From the NCBI GenBank assembly GCA_016800925.1, contig JABCPU010000092.1, positions 62,001 to 126,000 on the forward strand: 64,000 nt of DNA. The letters are read 5' to 3'. The first letter of the stretch is position 1; each line of letters begins with the position of its first letter. The DNA comes from Suillus spraguei (lineage: Eukaryota; Basidiomycota; Agaricomycetes; Boletales; Suillaceae). A program made the position numbers and the translations under genes. Under the pieces are notes generated by a model. That model did not search any database. It saw only the letters and a list, made by a program, of their open reading frames with translations, and was not told the origin of the DNA. This document shows positions 44,853 to 57,620 of this stretch, in pieces.

Positions 44853-45418
44853 TTGAGTGATTTTAGGACTGCAGCAGTCCTTCAAGTTGATCGCTAGGAA
44901 CGCAAATATAGCGCTAGTGATCGCCCATAGTTACACGCAAATACGCGGAGCACGTGGGAATATTTACAGCTACCACGTCCGAGTCACAATTTGTCGTTTG
45001 CAACTGGCAATGCTTTATACTAGCAATGCTTAATCCTTCTTATCAGGCAGCAACGTTAACGGCTTTTGCGCGCAGGTCGGGTCGCCACTGGCTTTGCCTA
45101 CGGTGATCATTATGCATGAGTTCAAATTGTCCACGTTGGCATCGTTCCACACGGTCGATTTTGCACAGCCAATTGCAAATAACTACCCCATCTATTTTAT
45201 AGATACAATTAGTGGCAGGCACTAGTAAAATAACAAAACAAAACACTATGAAAGCTACAGATATCGGAACAAACGACAAACGATATATATGTGCAATAAT
45301 ATACGACAACGAGCTATAATGTTGCAATGGAGAGATCAGAGAAACACGCGCTTTCCCCAGATGATGTGACTTATATCCTACTTTTTTAAGCACATTAACA
45401 ACAAAACGCGTTATGCGT
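44853..45418. other. Intergenic between RRP4 and MYND gene
   Basis: RRP4 promoter region and the 3' flank of the MYND gene. AT-rich, no gene recognised. The 201-codon minus frame at 45,043-45,648 overlaps the MYND gene in another frame and is a shadow. Confidence 0.5.
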
Positions 45419-46132
45419 TTACTTATAGGCCAAGAAATAGGCCGAGAGAGCGGGGAGATCATTCGACCCTGCATCAGAGTAGCCCTGGCGCCGGGATCCG
45501 TTGAACTTGAGGACAACAACCGTGCCACACCAAGCTTTCGCAGCGGCACCAGAGGTAATGTGGTAGATGGCACGGTTAATGGGTGCGCAACACGACAGCG
45601 CAGTTGGGGAGTACCACAGATGAAGGGGAAATCTGAGCGGCTCTCCATTTAAGCCTTGTGTCAAGACAATGCTTTCCGGTTTGCAGTCTGAAAAATGACC
45701 GCCGACAAGAGGTTGAGGACACATGCCCTGGGATGGGACCTGGGATGGACGGCACTTGACCGTAATGATTCTTGGGCGCTCTGCAAATGATGAGTGTGCC
45801 GTAATGATGTAAAATTGCATCGGAATTCACCTTCTTCGGGTGAGAAGAGGATGGCAGAAACCATGATCACCTGCTGCTCAGCAGGCGGTGGAGTGGCAAT
45901 AATATTATAATTATGGGCATGGCTTGTCGGAACACATTCTTTTCGATGGCGCGGCCAATCCTGTATTTCGTCATTGATAAGTCGCGTACGCATCACGCGA
46001 CTGTCGTTTAAAACTTACGCTTTGAAGGTGCTCGGGAGTGCAATACCATGTGGCCTGACAGCGGCTGCACCACATGGACGTGGGCCTGCAGCACACTGTA
46101 CAAGGGTGGTTAATGAGAGGAACAGGGTTCAT
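45419..46132 (-). CDS. MYND zinc-finger protein
   Basis: Three exons: 46019-46132, 45831-45960 and 45419-45780; 201 residues. The MYND finger is at the N-terminus: CTVCCRPTSMWCSRCQATWY, CTPEHLQS and, across intron 1, DWPRHRKEC, with the usual C-x2-C...C-x2-C...C...H...C spacing. The rest has no named domain. Its conserved-looking words include VSAILFSPEE, RPRIITVKCRPS and GLNGEPLRFPLHLWYSP, a layout seen in many uncharacterised agaricomycete MYND proteins. MYND fingers bind proline-rich peptides in partner proteins. The start at 46,132 (MNPVPLINHPC) is preferred to an in-frame ATG at 46,255. Confidence 0.82.
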
Positions 46133-47083
46133 TTTGTACGAGGAGATTAGCTTGGATGTCCGTAGAAGGTCAGATGAAAAAGTGGTTGGTTGTGGAGATT
46201 TATGGTGAGCGAGTCCGTTGAGCTTAAATATTGCTGAAGCGCGCTTAGGTTTCAAGGTTTAGGTCGACAGGTACCTTCACAAGGGTTTCGCGTGAGAGAG
46301 GTTCAAGCTCTCATTGACCGTTGAGTCGTTCGGGATCTGAGTTTGAGGATCGGAGATCTGTGAGGCGATGCTGCTTCCAGGCACTGCCAGGTTGTAGCTT
46401 TTCAAGCCAGCTTTCAAGTGGCGCACGTTTCGTACCTTCGCTTTGTATCCACGGTGAGCTAATCGGGATCAAAAGGTGACGTTGTGGCCAATCGTAGGTT
46501 TTAGGACGTCGTAAGGTGGCGTCTGAAGTGAGACTGAGGCAACTTGAATACGGATAACAGATGCCGAAAAAATTGCTTAACCTGTATTTCCTTGGAAAAA
46601 GAGGATAAACGTCGGGAGGGCATAAATTTAAAGGCGAAAGATGAAAAATAAAAATTGATGGCACAAAGCATAGCAGAGCATAGCATGTCATTCAGCTTAA
46701 TTCACTGGAAATTTATTAATCCCCCGCAAAATGCTCACGACTTTCTATTGAGCCGGTGCTCGGAGTACTTCGGGCATGGTATCCTGCAAATTATCATAGT
46801 GGAGACCGCCAATTGAACAGTAAATGCGTTGCTGACTTACGTGAGTCGAAATATTGGAACCCAATTCTAACAGGTAAGGAGTATAATCCTTGGACACTCA
46901 TCAACTTGAATACTGCAACCTGGCCCCTTGTAGCACACGGGCGCTTGTTTTGAGATAATCCAGATGGCTATCATGTAGTAACATCGAAATCACTACTGTA
47001 ATCCTGCAGCGACAGCGGTCCCGGAGGCCCTTTGCATTGTCACACTCGTCACATGTCACACCACCCCCAACCAATTAACCACC
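46133..47083. other. Intergenic between MYND and Y14 genes
   Basis: Divergent promoter region of the MYND gene (-) and Y14 (+). A 126-codon minus frame at 46,311-46,691 is open but shows no domain or splice signal and is left out. Confidence 0.5.
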
Positions 47084-47827
47084 ATGTCCGACGATGAAAT
47101 GAATATCGACGAAGGTACTTGTTTCATGAGTTCATGGGTTAAGATCGTGTTCTGACTTAGGATAAGTCGCTAACGGTGGCGCTGTGAGGCGGAGAGGCAG
47201 GGGGTTCCAAAATACGGCAGGTATTCACTATTCATGCTCGCGTTTCACCTATTTGCAACTAAAAATGTGGTAGGCGGAAACGATGGCACCATCACCGCAG
47301 AGCCCACTTACGACAGAGTTGAATCTTCTCATGTCAAGGATGATACGAGAGCCGCGCGATGTAAGTATCTCTAAGCTTATTCCATCGCACCGGGCTTACG
47401 AATGATATTTTACCATATCCCGCGCTCTCTTTGCACAGCCGTTGAAGGTTGGATCGTCTTGGTCACCAATGTACACGAAGAGGCAACAGAGGAAGATGTC
47501 ACGGACAAGTTTGCAGAGTTCGGAGAGATAAAAAACCTCCATTTGAACTTGGACCGACGGACAGGTTATGTCAAGGTCCGTACATCGCATCCAGAGAACA
47601 AGAAAATTTAAACATCAATTCAATTGCAGGGCTATGCACTCGTGGAATACGAGACCACGGCTGAGGCTCAGGCTGCTATTGATGGCGCATCGGGAACGCC
47701 ATTACTGGAACAAGTGGTTCAATGTGACTACGCGTTCGTTCGGCCCCCTCCATCGGGTCCAAAAAAAGGCAGAGGTCGGGAAGGGCGTGGTCGGAGTGCT
47801 AGTCCGTCACGCAGACAGAGAGACTGA
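47084..47827 (+). CDS. Exon-junction-complex protein Y14 (RBM8A)
   Basis: Partner of Mago in the exon junction complex, deposited on spliced mRNA and acting in export and decay. Five exons: 47084-47114, 47167-47220, 47274-47360, 47439-47575 and 47630-47827; 168 residues. The short acidic start [10 protein letters not shown] is followed by a basic stretch (VRRRGRGFQ). A single RRM has RNP2 ([12 protein letters not shown]) and RNP1 (KGYALVEYE) and contains [20 protein letters not shown]. The tail is R/S-rich with [17 protein letters not shown]. Length and layout match the family closely. A heavily intron-bearing genome fits a retained exon junction complex. Confidence 0.93.
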
Positions 47828-48334
47828 GGTTATTCTTCAATTTTCCCTGGGGTTTGCGATGTCTCACTGTATTCAACTTTGTTTACTGTAATTTGATCAA
47901 TGCTGTTCTTCCGCAACTACATCTATTCACCGATGCTGACACGACGATACACTTATAAAAGGTGCCGGTGAGACTTCAAGCTTCAAGTCGGACGTGCATA
48001 TCGGTATAGATGAATAATACTTATGTGGTGGGTGCAACCGTAGTCGGGCAGTGTGTGACTTGAAGCTATCGTCACTTGGAGCACGTTTCAAGGCATGTGT
48101 GAGCATCAGTGCACGACGCGGTTTGGCTACTTATGCTTCCCTGTAGCGTGCAGATTGCACACTAATTTGACTGAACAAGTTGACATCCGGAGGGCGGCCG
48201 GGCTTTGCCGAGTACACGCCGACTTGCTTGTTTGTTCCAACCGATTACATAACGCCCGCGCCACCAACTTGTGCACATCGAACTCAGTCCTGAATTGAAC
48301 TTGCTCCAATTACTACTCCATACAAGAGTCTGAT

Positions 48335-49392
48335 ATGCCTCGAGTGACAGATGTGACGACTTCTGACTCGGATGCGGACATACCACGCGCGAAACAGAGC
48401 AAAGAGTACTCATCCAAGAAGAATCGCGTATCCTCTTCAGAGGCCGAACTCGCGTCAGAGAATGGAGAAGCTTCTGGAGAGGAGGGCGACAACCAGGACG
48501 AGGAGTATGAGATTGAGGAGGTCATAGAATCACAAAAAGGTTATTTTGGTGATGTACGTTCATTGTCGTGTTTTGATAAGCAGAATGTTGACGCGCCTTA
48601 GGGCAAATTTGGCTATTTTGTCAAATGGAAAGGTTACCCCTCTGACGACAACAGCTGGGTGCATGAGGACGACGCAGTGTATTTGATTTATCTTTGCATA
48701 AGTCGACTCAAACAAACTCGAACTTTATTCTAGCAATGCACAAGACCTCATCACTAAGTATTGGGAAAACAAGCGCAAAGCCAGCAAGGGTGGTCCTCGC
48801 AAGTCCATAGATGCTGGAAAACCCAAAACAGGCCGTAAATCCGCCATTATGGAGGAGACTCGAGAGCCTACACTCTCCGCAAAAAAACGTGGTAGGCCGA
48901 AGAAAGCGGACCAGGAGGAGCAGTCGGAGAAGGAGCAGGAAGCCAGCAGCGACGGTGACGATGCTAGAGCGAAGAAAAAACCACGTAAGAGCCAAGGGGC
49001 TTCTGCGAAGAAGGTCACGAAACAGTTAGCTGAAGATGAAGAAGAGGTCACTTTCGGTAACATGAAGAAGCACATGACTATCGCTAGTTGGGAGAACCTT
49101 GTCGAGACTATCGACACAATTGAACGCGGAGACGAGGGTAACCTCTATGTATACTTCAAAATGTCCGTGGATTTGTCCTATTTTAGATTCCTGAATGCTA
49201 AACATATTTGCAGAAAGAATAGTGATGTCCGAATGCGGGAAGTTTCCCGACTTTGTGCCCAAAAGTTCCCTCAGAAGGTGTGCTGTGAAAACTTGATTTC
49301 TGGACAATATGTTACTGATACGACCTGCCAAGCTTATCAAGTTCTACGAGTCCAATCTGCGATGGAGGATTGACGGTGAAGATGCAAATTAA
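48335..49392 (+). CDS. HP1/Swi6-type chromodomain and chromoshadow protein
   Basis: Heterochromatin protein that binds H3K9-methylated nucleosomes. Five exons: 48335-48553, 48602-48678, 48734-49162, 49214-49277 and 49333-49392; 282 residues. The acidic N-terminus leads into the chromodomain (residues about 57-112) with aromatic-cage words EYEIEEVIESQK, GYFVKWKGYP, NSWVHEDDAV and ITKYWENK. A K/R-rich hinge has an AT-hook-like KKRGRPKKA. The chromoshadow domain spans about residues 215-280 (MTIASWENLVETIDTI, then REVSRLCAQKFPQK and LIKFYESNLRW), split by two introns. The length is typical for fungal HP1. It lies about 19 kb from the repeat block, which such a protein would be expected to silence. 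Confidence 0.92.
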
Positions 49393-50458
49393 CGCTATAC
49401 GATTAGGCAGTATTCAACCGGGGTTAGGCCTTATTATTTTTGTTTTGCTCACTGCTTTATCTCATTTCGTACATACCAAACATGAGACTGTACTTGTTAA
49501 TCGTGTTTTACTTCAGGTTCACATGTCCAAAATTAATGGGATATACGTTATGCATTCCAGGTGACTCAGGCTCCTACCATTATGTTAGTGTAGGGGCCGC
49601 GTATTTCATCCGCGTGATCGCGACAAACCCTGCAAATATTAATGAGTGAGCACATGGTAGTCCCGCACAGCATTGCCCAAGTACTTCCGGAAGCATTTTG
49701 AGTAGGTGGGTCGTTTAATTAATGACAAGATAACGCCACTGAGCGACACGATGGTGGAACGAAAGCCATCTATGTTATCCTTGAAATGAACCGAGGTACC
49801 ATTCCGACGGGTACCGTCACTGAGCGTGGGTGTAGATGCAAAGTTCAATTCGATCTTCGGAAGTCTGGATGCGGCCGCTCGCACTAGCGGCAGGGTTAGT
49901 GTGCCCGTTGTGTCACAACCAGTCCCTTACGTGTGATATCTACATACTCGAAGTTCTGTCCGTGCGAGATGCTCTGAGCTCGAGAAGTAAACAGGGCCAC
50001 TGACGTGGCACAACAAATTACCTTCAGAGCCTCCCTGAAGAGGCTCCTGAACGACGAGTTGTCAAGAAATACGCACACGTGGGAGGATATGCCGTGGCCA
50101 CGCAGACGAAGAACGAACCCTGAGCGGCCATTAACGATTTACAGTGAGTTGATAGGGAGTGGCACGAGCATGAGGGTCTATGCAGCGTGGCTCCTGAGGG
50201 TCGTAGTTATATCGGCATATGCATCAAAGAAATCCCGGGCGTCGATTATTTGAAACAAAGCGGTGTAATGAACGTTGATCGAACAGCTGTGGACCGCGAC
50301 AGAACGGCGAATGACGCCTTTGACTTCATGTGCGGCAGTACACCACGGGGATGATCGTGATTCAAAGCTATGCTATGAGTAAGAAATAAGGAGGAATGCA
50401 AGGTAGCAAACCGTAAACATAGTAGATGTCAGATAATCCAAACATGACAGTTCGAAAT
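49393..50458. other. Intergenic, possible gene remnants
   Basis: Minus-strand frames of 60-81 codons (49,639-49,884 and 49,896-50,078) lie head to tail but do not join by a convincing intron and match no family I know. A decayed gene is possible. Confidence 0.4.
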
Positions 50459-53400
50459 TCATAGTTCTGTATGAGGAATAGCAGTGCGCTCCGAATGCTC
50501 TTCCTCCGCTTCGCGAACCAGACTCGACACAATTGCTCCCGCATCCGCGTCTTCGTGATCATTGTACCCTGAACTTTCCTCTAGAGGCTCAACCTTCCCA
50601 AGTGCTTCCAGCACCTCCTCCTTGCTTCGTCCAATAACAACAGGGGGGACATAGACGCGCTCACCTGCACCTTCCTCCGGTATTGGAAGAATGGAGACCT
50701 CTGGCCCAACATCACGCTCTGGATCAGTGACTGCTACTTTCTCCTCGTCCTTTTGGACGCTGTTGAATGAACGCTCGCCGTCGCGTTTTATGCGTCTCAA
50801 ACGCGTTTCAAATCCAATCACGACATCCTGAACCTCTGATTCAAGGTCCTCAAAGATAGGAATGACCGGGTTATCCATGATCAGACTTTCATGCGTGCCA
50901 TTCTGTATTGAGTTTGCTTCCTGAGCGAATGTCTCGCTGGCTGTGGAAAAAAAGAGGAATTAGTTCAACCGGCCATGTGACAGGAACAATGGATACGGAC
51001 TCACCGTCAATCAGGGAATGGTACCGCTGCCAGTCTGAATACGTCACTTCGTCGAGCCAAGCATAGTCGAGCCCTAGGTCGACTTGGGCTTTTTCCGCGA
51101 CTTCGCGAACTTCGGCAGTCACAGCATAAACCTGTGCAACAGGTCAGTGACCGATGTTTTAGGCAAAACGAAAATGGTAAATCAAAAGAACACAGGAGGC
51201 TCAGTCGTGGGAAACTATAATATGGGCGGCGAACAAGAGATACGAAAGGGCGGAGGCAGTGAGCCGAAACCAATAGAAATGACCAACAGACCAGAGGGCA
51301 AAGGACAACAAGGAAAAAGAGATAACCAACCTCACGCAGCTCCTGATCAAGGATCGCACTGTACCACATGTTAACCACGGCCTGTACAACTCCAAGACGC
51401 TCTGAAAACTTCATGTCAACTTTCTCAACCACCCTTTCCCAGAGCGGCATCTTCTCGTCGTTCTTCCGGCTCTCTGCCTTCAGATTCCTGAGATAGATCT
51501 CGGCGCCTTTAATATACTTCTCTGCGTCAGCAGCAAGGCTCTCAATGGCAACTCGAATATCAGGCGCTTCTGCAAGCTCGGTAGCGGCAGCAGTCCTGAT
51601 TACCCCAAGCCTACCCTTGAGCGTAGAAAAACCAGTCTCCATTTGAGACCGAAGTTCAGTCTCCCACTTAGAGTGGCGGGCCTCAATGTCAGCACGTTTG
51701 CGGGCAGTCTCCTCAGCTTTAAGGCGTAACCGTTCAATACGTTCTTCTTCCGACTCTGGGGAATTGAGGGGCACTTGTTCGTGAGATTGGGATGTGGTTA
51801 AGGGTTCATCAAGTCCAAGTTCGGCATAAAACGCGCTGATATCGATGTCATCGTTATCACTGATGTGTGCAGGGACCGAGTTGGAGGCAGTAGAAGCAGT
51901 GGGGGCTGCGGAAATAATTGATGAACTTGAATCATCGGCAGCAGCAGATATGATCGATGAAGTAGTTGATGCACTCTCTGACAAGCCAGACGATGTGCTC
52001 TGGGAGGGTTGCACTGTTAGCACAGAGTTGGAGGGAAAGTGAGATGAGGACGCGGATTCCGGTTGTGAGGTGAGATTTGCAATCGGCACGGCATCAAATG
52101 CGGCAGGTACCTCAGTTTCTGCAGCTGTGACTACATCCTCGTTAAAAAGCGTTCCAACGGATGTCTCCGTCGCTTTGCCATGTGGTGGATCTATTTCCAC
52201 AAGAGGTTGATCTGCAGATGTGGATGTTATCGGGGCGTAAGTCAACTTCAGCTCCGATGTCTCAGAAATAACAGGTTCTGGGCTTGGGAAGTCCGTTGCG
52301 TCGGATGGAGTAAAAGTAGACGCTGAAGTTGCTGGCGACCCGCGGCTTAACTCCTTGACTTTCTCCCACAATTTGGCCACATGGGGGTCGACAAAGATCC
52401 GTCTTTGTTCCCTTAGGAACAAAAGCGCGTGCTGCACCTCAGCAACGATTCTCTTTGCCAAAGGCACCGCGTGGGGCTTTGCTGCATAATAAGTGTCCTG
52501 AGTTTTCTGGACGGCAAGGAGGACGTAAGGTTGTGCTTTTTGCTGCCATCGCTTCAAGTTGTAAGTAGCAGTACGCACATGCGGAGCTATGCGTGTCGTA
52601 TATGTTGCTTCCGCTTGCTCGACATACGACTCTGCACGCGCAACGTAGGGTTCGAGTTTGCTTAATCGCGGTGCAATGTGCTTGTTGTACTGAGGGACGA
52701 CGTGTTTCTGCCATCGCGGGACAACGTGCTTTTCCCACTGGGGAACAACATGGGTCGTGAAGGCAGGGACCACGCGGTTGATCCAAACTGGAACAACGCG
52801 CGTCTCCCACTGCGGGACGATACGTCTGGTCCACTCTGCTTGTGTACGAAAGATAATGGGACTTGCAACCTCAGTAACCCGGTCCACATATGGCGCGATA
52901 GAAGGGTGGGCAAGCGCGGCCTGTATTGGTGGGATAACATACGGATCGAGAACGACACGTTTATACTCAGATAGGCCGCGGCAAATGGGGGATTGGAGAT
53001 GTGCTTCACGAGGGCAGGCGGCAAAGACGTAGATCGTGACAGCGAGTACAAGGAGCTTGGTGAGGAAATCGATAACGGATTTGGTAGTGGAAATATGTTT
53101 CTTCTTCTGTCGGCGAGTCGATGTTAGTGAGTCGAGATATATGAGAGAGATAAGAAATGAAAACCCACTTTGCCCGATCTCTTTGGTTTGTCTTTCTTCT
53201 TTAATTTTTTGTGTTCATCCTGTATTGCGTGATTAGCCCCTTACAATAGACTGGGCCAGCGACAAGCCGAAAGCAACACAGTCTCAGGAAAAAGACGCAG
53301 AATGTCCGTATATGTTTCTATTTGTCTGTCTATAAACTCATCGTGACTGCTCACCTTGTCGTTATATTCCTTGAAGTTGTTAGAGGCTCCGGTGATGACA

Positions 53401-53564
53401 GCTGCGGTGTGGGCGTCTCCGGATGCCAGTGGGCTTGACACACGAGGTACCACAGATGAATCCTGTATCACAGGTGCTCTAGCTGACCGTGGTTGACCTT
53501 GTGAAGATGGTGTGCGGGAAACAGGAGGTGCTGGCACCACTGGAGTTCTACGAGTAACAACCAT
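50459..53564 (-). CDS. Membrane-anchored coiled-coil protein, function unknown
   Basis: Five exons: 53355-53564, 53169-53219, 51331-53106, 51005-51131 and 50459-50940; 881 residues. A Ser/Pro-rich N-terminus is followed by a very basic linker (HKKLKKKDKPKRSGKKKK) and one transmembrane helix (FLTKLLVLAVTIYVFAA, about residues 100-117). A region with repeated VVP words comes next (RIVPQWETRVVPVW, RVVPAFTTHVVPQWEKHVVP), then a Ser/Thr-rich disordered part. A helical region then contains EEERIERLRLKAEETARKRA, with a helical C-terminus. The topology suggests an organelle or ER anchor with a long helical ectodomain. Intron 4 (51,132-51,330, 199 nt) is much longer than others in the window. No named family is claimed. 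Confidence 0.8.
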
Positions 53565-54091
53565 TGTAGAATGTAAAGTGCCAAGTACCTGTACCTATGC
53601 AAGATTATTGTCGAAAATATAAAATTGAACCTAGAAAGAAAGCATAGATTTTTGTAGTAGACAAGCGTACGGCTGGCGTGGCAGACCTAATATTCGTGGT
53701 GTATGTTGATTGTAGTTTGTTTTTGGAATTACCCGTGACGCGTGACGCGCGAGGGTTGTTTGCTCGTGTATGGCAAAGGCTTCGTCATGTAATCTGACAT
53801 TGCAGCGGAACTACTTAAGTATTGCGTGAAATATCCCACATGATTTGATTGGACTAGGTCAGGAATCATTAATAAAAAATGAGACTATTTTGTGTAATCG
53901 AAATGCCTAAGCAGCGTTGAACTCCCAGTATTGATACTGCCCACTAAGTAATTCTGAGGTATAGTGTTTGGTCTTATGTGGCAACAGCCTCGTTACATAA
54001 TCAAGCGTAACTCCACAACGCCGCATGATTGAAGGTTGTGATCTCGAGCACTCAGTGCTTAACAGTCGAACTGCGCAAAGGCTAATACCCA
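53565..54091. promoter_or_regulatory. Divergent promoter region
   Basis: 527 bp between two divergently transcribed genes (50,459-53,564 minus and 54,092-56,358 plus). No clear TATA box or named binding site was identified; the assignment rests on gene orientation only. Confidence 0.4.
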
Positions 54092-56358
54092 ATGGCTCGA
54101 CAGCAAGTAAAGGTAACCTATGCACACAAAAGGGGACGTACAAAAGCTTCTGCAAAGCTCTTGTCCTCTCCACTTGAGGCCCTTCCGCCTGATCATGACG
54201 ATATTACGCGTTCGGAGATGTCTAGGCGAATGCTCAAGCGCTCTCGGGTTGTCGCTAATGAAGACCACGATGCAATTGGACTTAAATGTCGTGTAGTGAA
54301 ACGTGCCAGGCAGGCTGTCGAGTTAAATGCTCCAGGGGCAGAGGCTGATGTCGACGCGTTCCAAACCCCATTTCCTTCTGCGGAGTACGTCCATCCATCT
54401 TCAGTTACGCGTCCAGTAATACAAGAAGAGTTTTCTCCCGTACCAAACGTGAAACGCATTCTCTCGCGTACGAGTTCACGAAATTTGAAGGAGAATAGCA
54501 CATCCCTTCCCCTTGCCTCACCCTTCCACAGCCGTCCCTCCTCCCCTCACACTAGCTCCACAACCAAAGCGAAGGCGCGATCATCTCGCATTCCTCTGCA
54601 TTTGAAATCCCGTACGCTTTCTGGTGCCTTCCAGAGAAATGATAGTGCATATACTCGCCGCAAACTCTCGCACAAGGACTCCACTATATCCCTGAATGAC
54701 AGGAAGCTTTCGCGTAAAGATTCTGCGATATCCCTCAATTACACTAGGCTCTCCCGCAAAAAATCTACGCTCTCTCTTAATGAGCCAGTCGGATACTCGC
54801 CTTCGAAGCATCAACGTCGCCCCTCGAGCCCAGATCCCTCGTATATGCTAACTCATATCGTGCAGCAGGACTGGATCTCCCCGTCTAACGAACTTGTAAT
54901 CAATGCAAGTATCTGCGAGCCCGATCCGGATTCAATTATTCGATCCAATCCGGCTCAAAGTTTGTCTGTATCACCCTTTCTTGTTGATCATCCCCAGTTC
55001 TTCTCCACCCCACCGCATAGCCGCTCTGGCAGTAGGACAGGCCTCCAAGCACCTAAATCTTTTTCAAACATAGACTTACTTGCCCCTTCCCCGCGCCTTC
55101 CGCGCGACGAGGACTTTGAAATGGCAGATTATACCGAGCATCGCAAGATTCGCATCTCAGGCAACAGCATTATCTCTTCCTCCGGCTCTTTCACGCTTAG
55201 GGCTCACCAAAATTCAAATGCCCCCGACGTCGGTGATGATCACCTTGATGATGCTGGTAGTGCATCTATGTCTACGTCTCTTAACGTACTTCCTCAGAAG
55301 ATCTCAATGGGCGAATACATGATTCCGATGGCGTCTTCTCCTCCCCCGCCTTCTGACTTGGCTAATTTCGAACCACAGCACAAGGTCTCACTGGGTCGGA
55401 ATATCTTAGCACTTCCTGGGTCAAGCCCGCAGATTTCCCCGGCGCCTACAATTGTCACAACATGCACTGCGATCGGCCAACGACGTCTTGTATTTCCGTC
55501 TGGATCAAGCTCGCCTGCTCCCAGCTGCCCAGGTTCCGCCACGAGAAATATGTCAGCTGACTTGCCTCCCCGTGGTGCTACTTCAGTCATGGGCACGCCA
55601 AACGAGGCAGACCTGATCCAAGATATGCTATCGCTTGATTTAGGTGGTATGTACGCGCTCTTGGTGGCTACAGTCCTTCCAGACGGTCATGTGGTTGACA
55701 TCAATTCCTTCATACTTCTCACCCCTTGCATTTACTGGTTTCCGGTGCTCTCACGCACATGAGCTACTCTTAGGCTCCACTTGATTTGCGTTTGCCCGAT
55801 ACTAAACCTCTTCTTCGTTCTACAGATAGACACGACGATGGCACCGAGTTCCCAATTCGTACCCGTTCCCTCGAGAGTCCCGCCAGTATTGGCCCTAAGA
55901 AAACGAGTGCCACCAAGCACAAGAGGAACCGCGCAGGTACCATCCGCGCATCTGACTTCACACAGCCTGGACCCTCTGGCACTGGTGGCTCCACACTGAC
56001 CTCTCTCGCTTCGACTATCGCTGGGCCTGCTGGTTCTCTTCCTGGCCGCACGCGCTCCGGTACGGTCGTCGGTCCAAACTCGAAACTCGCGATAAGGCCA
56101 CACGCAAAGGCAGCCATGAAAAAACAGCCCGTGATGCAGCTAACGAGACGTGATGCCCATAGTAGGTCGGAAGATGACATGGACATTTTCAAGGTGCATG
56201 AGGAGGTGGGCCCGTGGAGCACAGAGAACCTCGACTATGTTGGTTTGGTGCAAAGGCTGAAAGGCAGGAGAGGGAAGAAGAAGGTTGTGCATGATGAAAT
56301 TATGTCGGATGATCCGTTGCTTATCATTGGTCCGTGGAGGGACGAAGATTGGTCTTAA
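54092..56358 (+). CDS. Ser/Pro-rich basic protein with KLSxK repeats
   Basis: The large first exon runs from 54,092 to about 55,645 and the second exon from 55,774 to the stop at 56,356-56,358; roughly 710 residues. The exact donor is unclear: the second exon is in frame from GCTCCACTT, but the GT sites near 55,647-55,654 leave the wrong phase. The protein is low-complexity and basic. Residues about 190-232 hold three consecutive repeats of the form [KR]LS[HR]K[DK]S[TA][IL]SLN, resembling basophilic kinase sites. Short motifs include NEADLIQDMLSLDL and, at the end, STENLDYVGLVQRL and PLLIIGPWRDEDWS. No family recognised. A decayed copy lies at 60,455-62,128. Confidence 0.65.
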
Positions 56359-57020
56359 GGTGGGAAGGTGTGACTCTCATCTTTGAAGTTGACACATTCA
56401 TCCTTACACATTACCTTACACTCAGGCGCTGTCAAAATGCGATATGTTCTGTTTTCCTCGTGTTTTTTATTGTTGCACTTGTGTATTCACCCCATAGACT
56501 TCGTCGGACTCGGATAGTTTGTACATCATCTGCTTTGCACTCGCGTCGTCAACTTAGCCTGTTATTGTATGCCAGTATACCGTGACCATTACAGTATCGC
56601 TCCTGCCACAAGTTGACACTACTAGCTCATGTATTGCATAATTCTCATGCGATCCTATTGAATTGCTATCACCTGCCATCATTCCATCCTTCCATACGTG
56701 CATCATGAGTCAGATGAAGTTCTCAACGATGAATAAAAACACCTGCAATGATACATTGCAGACGAGTAAGGTTATTCGATTGAGTGTTCGCTGGGACACA
56801 AACCGGTCCTTGAAATGTGGCTCCACCGTATCTACAAGATACTCGATAAAATTAAACGATCATTCGATAAGTAGGATCGTACATATGGCTTCCCGCTGCG
56901 ATGCGAGTCGTGAAAAATCTTCCAGGCTACATAGCAACAAGTACTGTACAACAAGGAATTGATCGATTTCGCTGATGCCGTTCAACTAACGCAATTCGTG
57001 ACAAAATGTACTACATAGAA

Positions 57021-57620
57021 CTACTCTTCAGGTACTTTCTCGAACACCCACGACTCGGCAGTGGAACCGTCCTTGGACAGGATACTGATCTGCGGCATTC
57101 CATCAGGAGACATTCCATCAAAAATGTAATAATAGACGGTTCGTACAGGTAAGTTCTGGTCCGCTGACACCGTCGCCCAGACCCAGTCTGTGTCTACGAC
57201 CCCAATACTGAAGGGACATGGTGGTTCTACTCGATTATAGACTCACAGAGAAAGTGCGGGCGCCCTGGGCTTTTGTAATCGAAAAAAGGGAAGGGATCTT
57301 AGAAAGAATCAAAGATCGGTTCTGGATTGGACAGCAGCTTCATTAGCACACCATTCGTTGAGGTGAAAGAGGGAAACTTAGAATGAGGTCGAAGTAGATG
57401 TAGTCATCTATTACTTGTCCGTCGCCGCGGACCGCCTGGAATGTTGCTAATCCATTCTCGCGAACGTTTGCAAACCACTGCAGGAACGCGTTTTACGGAG
57501 AAAGTCTTGATCAAGCGATAAGAGTGGCCTTACAGAGTTCCCTACGATTTTACCGTCGACGAGAGAGACGTATAGCCATGGACGCGCAGCATTTTGCAGC
57601 TTGTATTTACCACTGGACAT
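57021..57620 (-). CDS. Small protein, copy A of a local family
   Basis: Exon 1 is 57,534-57,620 (MSSGKYKLQNAARPWLYVSL) and exon 2 ends near 57,382 (WFANVRENG...IDDYIYFD). The last exon ends at 57,021 with SWVFEKVPEE. The last exon is open (PCPFSIGVVDTDWVWATV, TVYYYIFDGM). At the second donor, copies B and C read GTAAGT but this copy reads CTAAGT, so splicing must shift or the gene is damaged. Strand-rich composition and a final W-x-F-E strand recall the small beta-trefoil lectins and protease inhibitors of mushrooms. This is a weak analogy, not an assignment. Confidence 0.5.

Noticed and set aside
45043..45648. 201-codon minus-strand frame
   Set aside because: It overlaps the last MYND exon in another frame; the MYND reading has continuous splice and family support.
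46311..46691. 126-codon minus-strand frame between MYND and Y14 genes
   Set aside because: No domain, no splice context and hydrophobic random-looking composition; it probably lies in divergent promoter DNA.
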